Of a stretch of 64,000 nt of DNA, positions 61,648-64,000 are shown one piece after another. The notes beneath the pieces are model-generated. The model made no database searches. It saw only the letters and a program-made list of their open reading frames with translations, and was not told the DNA's origin. Source of the stretch: Epiperipatus broadwayi (lineage: Eukaryota > Onychophora > Udeonychophora > Euonychophora > Peripatidae); contig JAQFVV010000229.1 of the NCBI GenBank assembly GCA_028023455.1, forward strand, positions 1,546,501 to 1,610,500, in the 5' to 3' direction. Each line of letters starts with the position of its first letter. Position 1 is the stretch's first letter. The position numbers were made by a program, and so were the translations under genes.

Positions 61648-63540
61648 TCTTAGATCATATTTTCCTTAAGGATTTCTATCTTAAAAGTAGTTTGATGTAA
61701 TATTAAAGCATAATCACTAATAGCAAAAATTCCATAATCTAAATGTCTAAGGTATTTAATTTAATTCTATATATTAAAATGGTATTGTCAAAAAAAAAAA
61801 AAACCAAAACATTAAAATTAATGTCTACATTGATTATTCAAATATATGTTTTAAATCCAATGTTTCATGCTATCATTGCAATTCATATTTAAAATACAAG
61901 TTGAAGTTTGCATTCTGGCATAATTGGTTTTTAAATCTTGCCAGATTAATTAGTTTGCTAATTCAGAAAAGGCCATATCACTAATGATTGTAAGTAAATT
62001 GTATTAGCTTAAAAAGATTAAATAAACCCAAAACCTATTATGTTTATAAAGAATATTACCTTTGAGTTACCTTTAAATTACATTGCCCCCTGCTATGGTT
62101 ATTTAATGGGTTTTTTATTTCTCTCTATATACTTATTTGTGTCATATAAAATATATCTCTTGCTGAGTCATGAAAATATATTTCTTTAATTAAATCATTC
62201 AGTAATTCAATTATTAATATTTTAAAGTTTTCTATTTTATTTGTTTTGTCAGCAGTATTTTTGTCATCTGTATCATTTGCATTTTTATTAGCCTCTCTCC
62301 TCCAGAAGAGTAAGGACTTTATGTCATACAACCTGGATTCAAATCCTATTCAAATGAATCTTAATATTTTTTGAGATCATTAGGGTTTCTTAGTCATATC
62401 CAAAAGAAATGAGTAAATGGGTATCTAGCTACCATTAACTAGAATATAAAGCTCCCAAATCAATATGGATTTGTAGAGGCACTGAATGTAAAATAAAAAT
62501 ACAATGGAAATGTAGTGTGGCCTTCGCTACTTTGGGGGGGGGGTCATTCGTACAGACTCTAAGCACAATCTTTATCTCAGAAATCATGTCTAGAATATAT
62601 AAAAAAGCTGAAAATGTTGAAAATACATTTTTATGAACAAACAATATAAATAACAAGAATGTCAGATGTGTTATTTAATAGTTTCTGAGTTTTATGTAAA
62701 TTAAAAGAAATGTTGGAATGTCAGTTGCTGGAGTCTTGATGTGCAACTTATTTAATAACTAGATACTTTTTTTTTATAATGAGAGGGGGGGGGGATATAA
62801 ATATTTTTATTATAAGTTTTAATTGTTGAACTTTTTACAAATACTTTTTGTATTTTCCCAGTAGAATTTTATTTTATTTTTTGTTATTTGTGGTATAGGC
62901 ATTATTTTTATATATTAAGTTTTTTGATCAAGGCATATTGGGTTAAGTAGACAATATTATCACTAAATGGTAGCATTTAATTCTCACTGTTGTACTTGGC
63001 TTTCCATCTGCTAAACACTTTTTTGTAACATGTATAATATAAACTTAAATAAATCCCATATTTTTAGGCAGAATTCCTTTTTTAAATTCTCATTGCTCAA
63101 AAGAATTATTGTTATTTTGTGACCTAAATAATGAACCAGGTATAACAGTTCTATTAAAGTTGCTGAACTGAGTTCCTTTTTTCACTTTTCTCAATTGGAA
63201 ATCGATCTAGGAATTTTTTTAGTTTGCATCAGTCATTCATCCCACTGCACTCTATTACATTTTTTATATTTTATTTCTAAATTACTTAGTTTTTATTTTT
63301 GTTTTAAATGAGCATGAAAATTGAAATTTACTGATTTTGAGAGTGGTTATTGTGAGCATACATAAGATTTTTCCTCAAACACTGAAATGTTTTTATATGA
63401 TCCATTATGAAAGTAACATTATTAATCAACATTTGGTGAGAAAATAAACTAAGCTATTATTGACTATTCCATTTGTTTTCCACTTTTAAATAAATTTTTA
63501 TATATACAGATTAAAAACATTAATTTTTATGTACATATTT
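61648..63540. other. AT-rich region, no gene recognised
   Basis: Two 10-G homopolymers (62534-62543 and 62785-62794). Short minus-strand frames at 62125-62656 have no family signal. Confidence 0.5.
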
Positions 63541-63900
63541 ATTTTATTAATCATTTATCTTATCATATATCATCATTTTCAATTATAATCAGTCCATTGC
63601 AGGATGATTTTTCCAATTTTAATTAAGATTTTTTTATCTTAAAGGTTTATTTCTTTATTATCACTCAGGAAATTTTTTTGTTTATCCATTTCACGTGGTT
63701 TTTTCTAAGTCTTTTACAATCTTGTAGAATCTTCTGTTGCTTTTCTGTTATTTTTTTAAAACATGTTTTGCCCAACTCCATTTCAGTCTTTTAATTCTTT
63801 TATTGGTTTTCTCATCTATGTATTGATTTTTCCTGGTCAATCCAAACTACATTTTTCCATACCTTGTTTTGTAATTTGCAAATTTTATATTGATATTTTA
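63540..63900 (-). pseudogene. LINE 3'-end fragment, same family as 19.8-20.4 kb
   Basis: The minus strand reads RLKWSWAKHVLKK near 63800 (RLKWxWAGH block) and continues to the same terminal segment as the plus-strand copy at 20.36-20.43 kb (TCATCCTGCA(G/A)TGGA then ATGATGATA). The shared 3' terminus supports one family with TGATGATA-type 3' repeats. It is truncated and broken by stops. Confidence 0.75.
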
Positions 63901-64000
63901 TCATATTTTCAAGCATCAGACTAATAAATAAGCACTGGTAAAATAGGTTTATTAAAAACTTTCTTTTCAAACATGCAAACATCTTGTTATTTATATCAAA

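Overview
The window is AT-rich eukaryotic nuclear DNA (by eye roughly a quarter to 30% G+C). It has many decayed retroelements and DNA transposons, long microsatellites and fold-back repeats. I see no intact multi-domain protein gene. The mix of non-LTR (LINE) families, a Ty3/gypsy element with a GPY/F module, a mariner relic, a hAT-type miniature element and GATA-type microsatellites suggests an invertebrate animal. I cannot place it more precisely from sequence alone.

Layout. About 1-5.6 kb is a degraded Ty3/gypsy retrotransposon (gag, RT, RNase H, integrase, GPY/F, all sense). Between 5.6 and 13.7 kb is mostly featureless AT-rich DNA with one ribozyme-repeat copy at 8.8-9.2 kb. Between 13.7 and 17.8 kb lies compositionally unusual DNA: a T/G-rich stretch, an A/C-rich coding-like relic, a TATA-Inr-type core promoter and a perfect 125-bp duplication. 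LINE fragments sit at 19.8-20.4 (+), 25.0-25.3 (+), 37.3-38.9 (+), 51.5-51.9 (-), 55.0-58.4 (-, endonuclease plus RT), 60.0-60.8 (+) and 63.5-63.9 kb (-). A mariner relic is at 26.1-26.9 kb and a hAT miniature element with a perfect 8-bp target duplication at 61.25-61.65 kb. The best host-gene candidate is a first exon at 33.87 kb that encodes a signal peptide, with a TATA box about 250 bp upstream and a strong phase-1 splice donor.

The most interesting system is a repeat superfamily carrying type I hammerhead-ribozyme motifs. Subfamily A forms roughly 360-430 bp units in an inverted pair (24.2-25.0 kb) and in a 2.2-kb cluster of three minus-strand followed by three plus-strand units (28.9-31.1 kb), with outliers at 9.0 and 49.4-49.9 kb. 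Subfamily B (44.5-44.8 and 45.4-45.6 kb, relic at 27.3 kb) has textbook hammerhead cores. Both have a palindromic stem III with no loop, which would favour dimeric ribozymes, and two direct copies would release a 416-nt monomer. This resembles the hammerheads reported in Penelope-like elements and animal retrozymes, but no Penelope RT is visible here.
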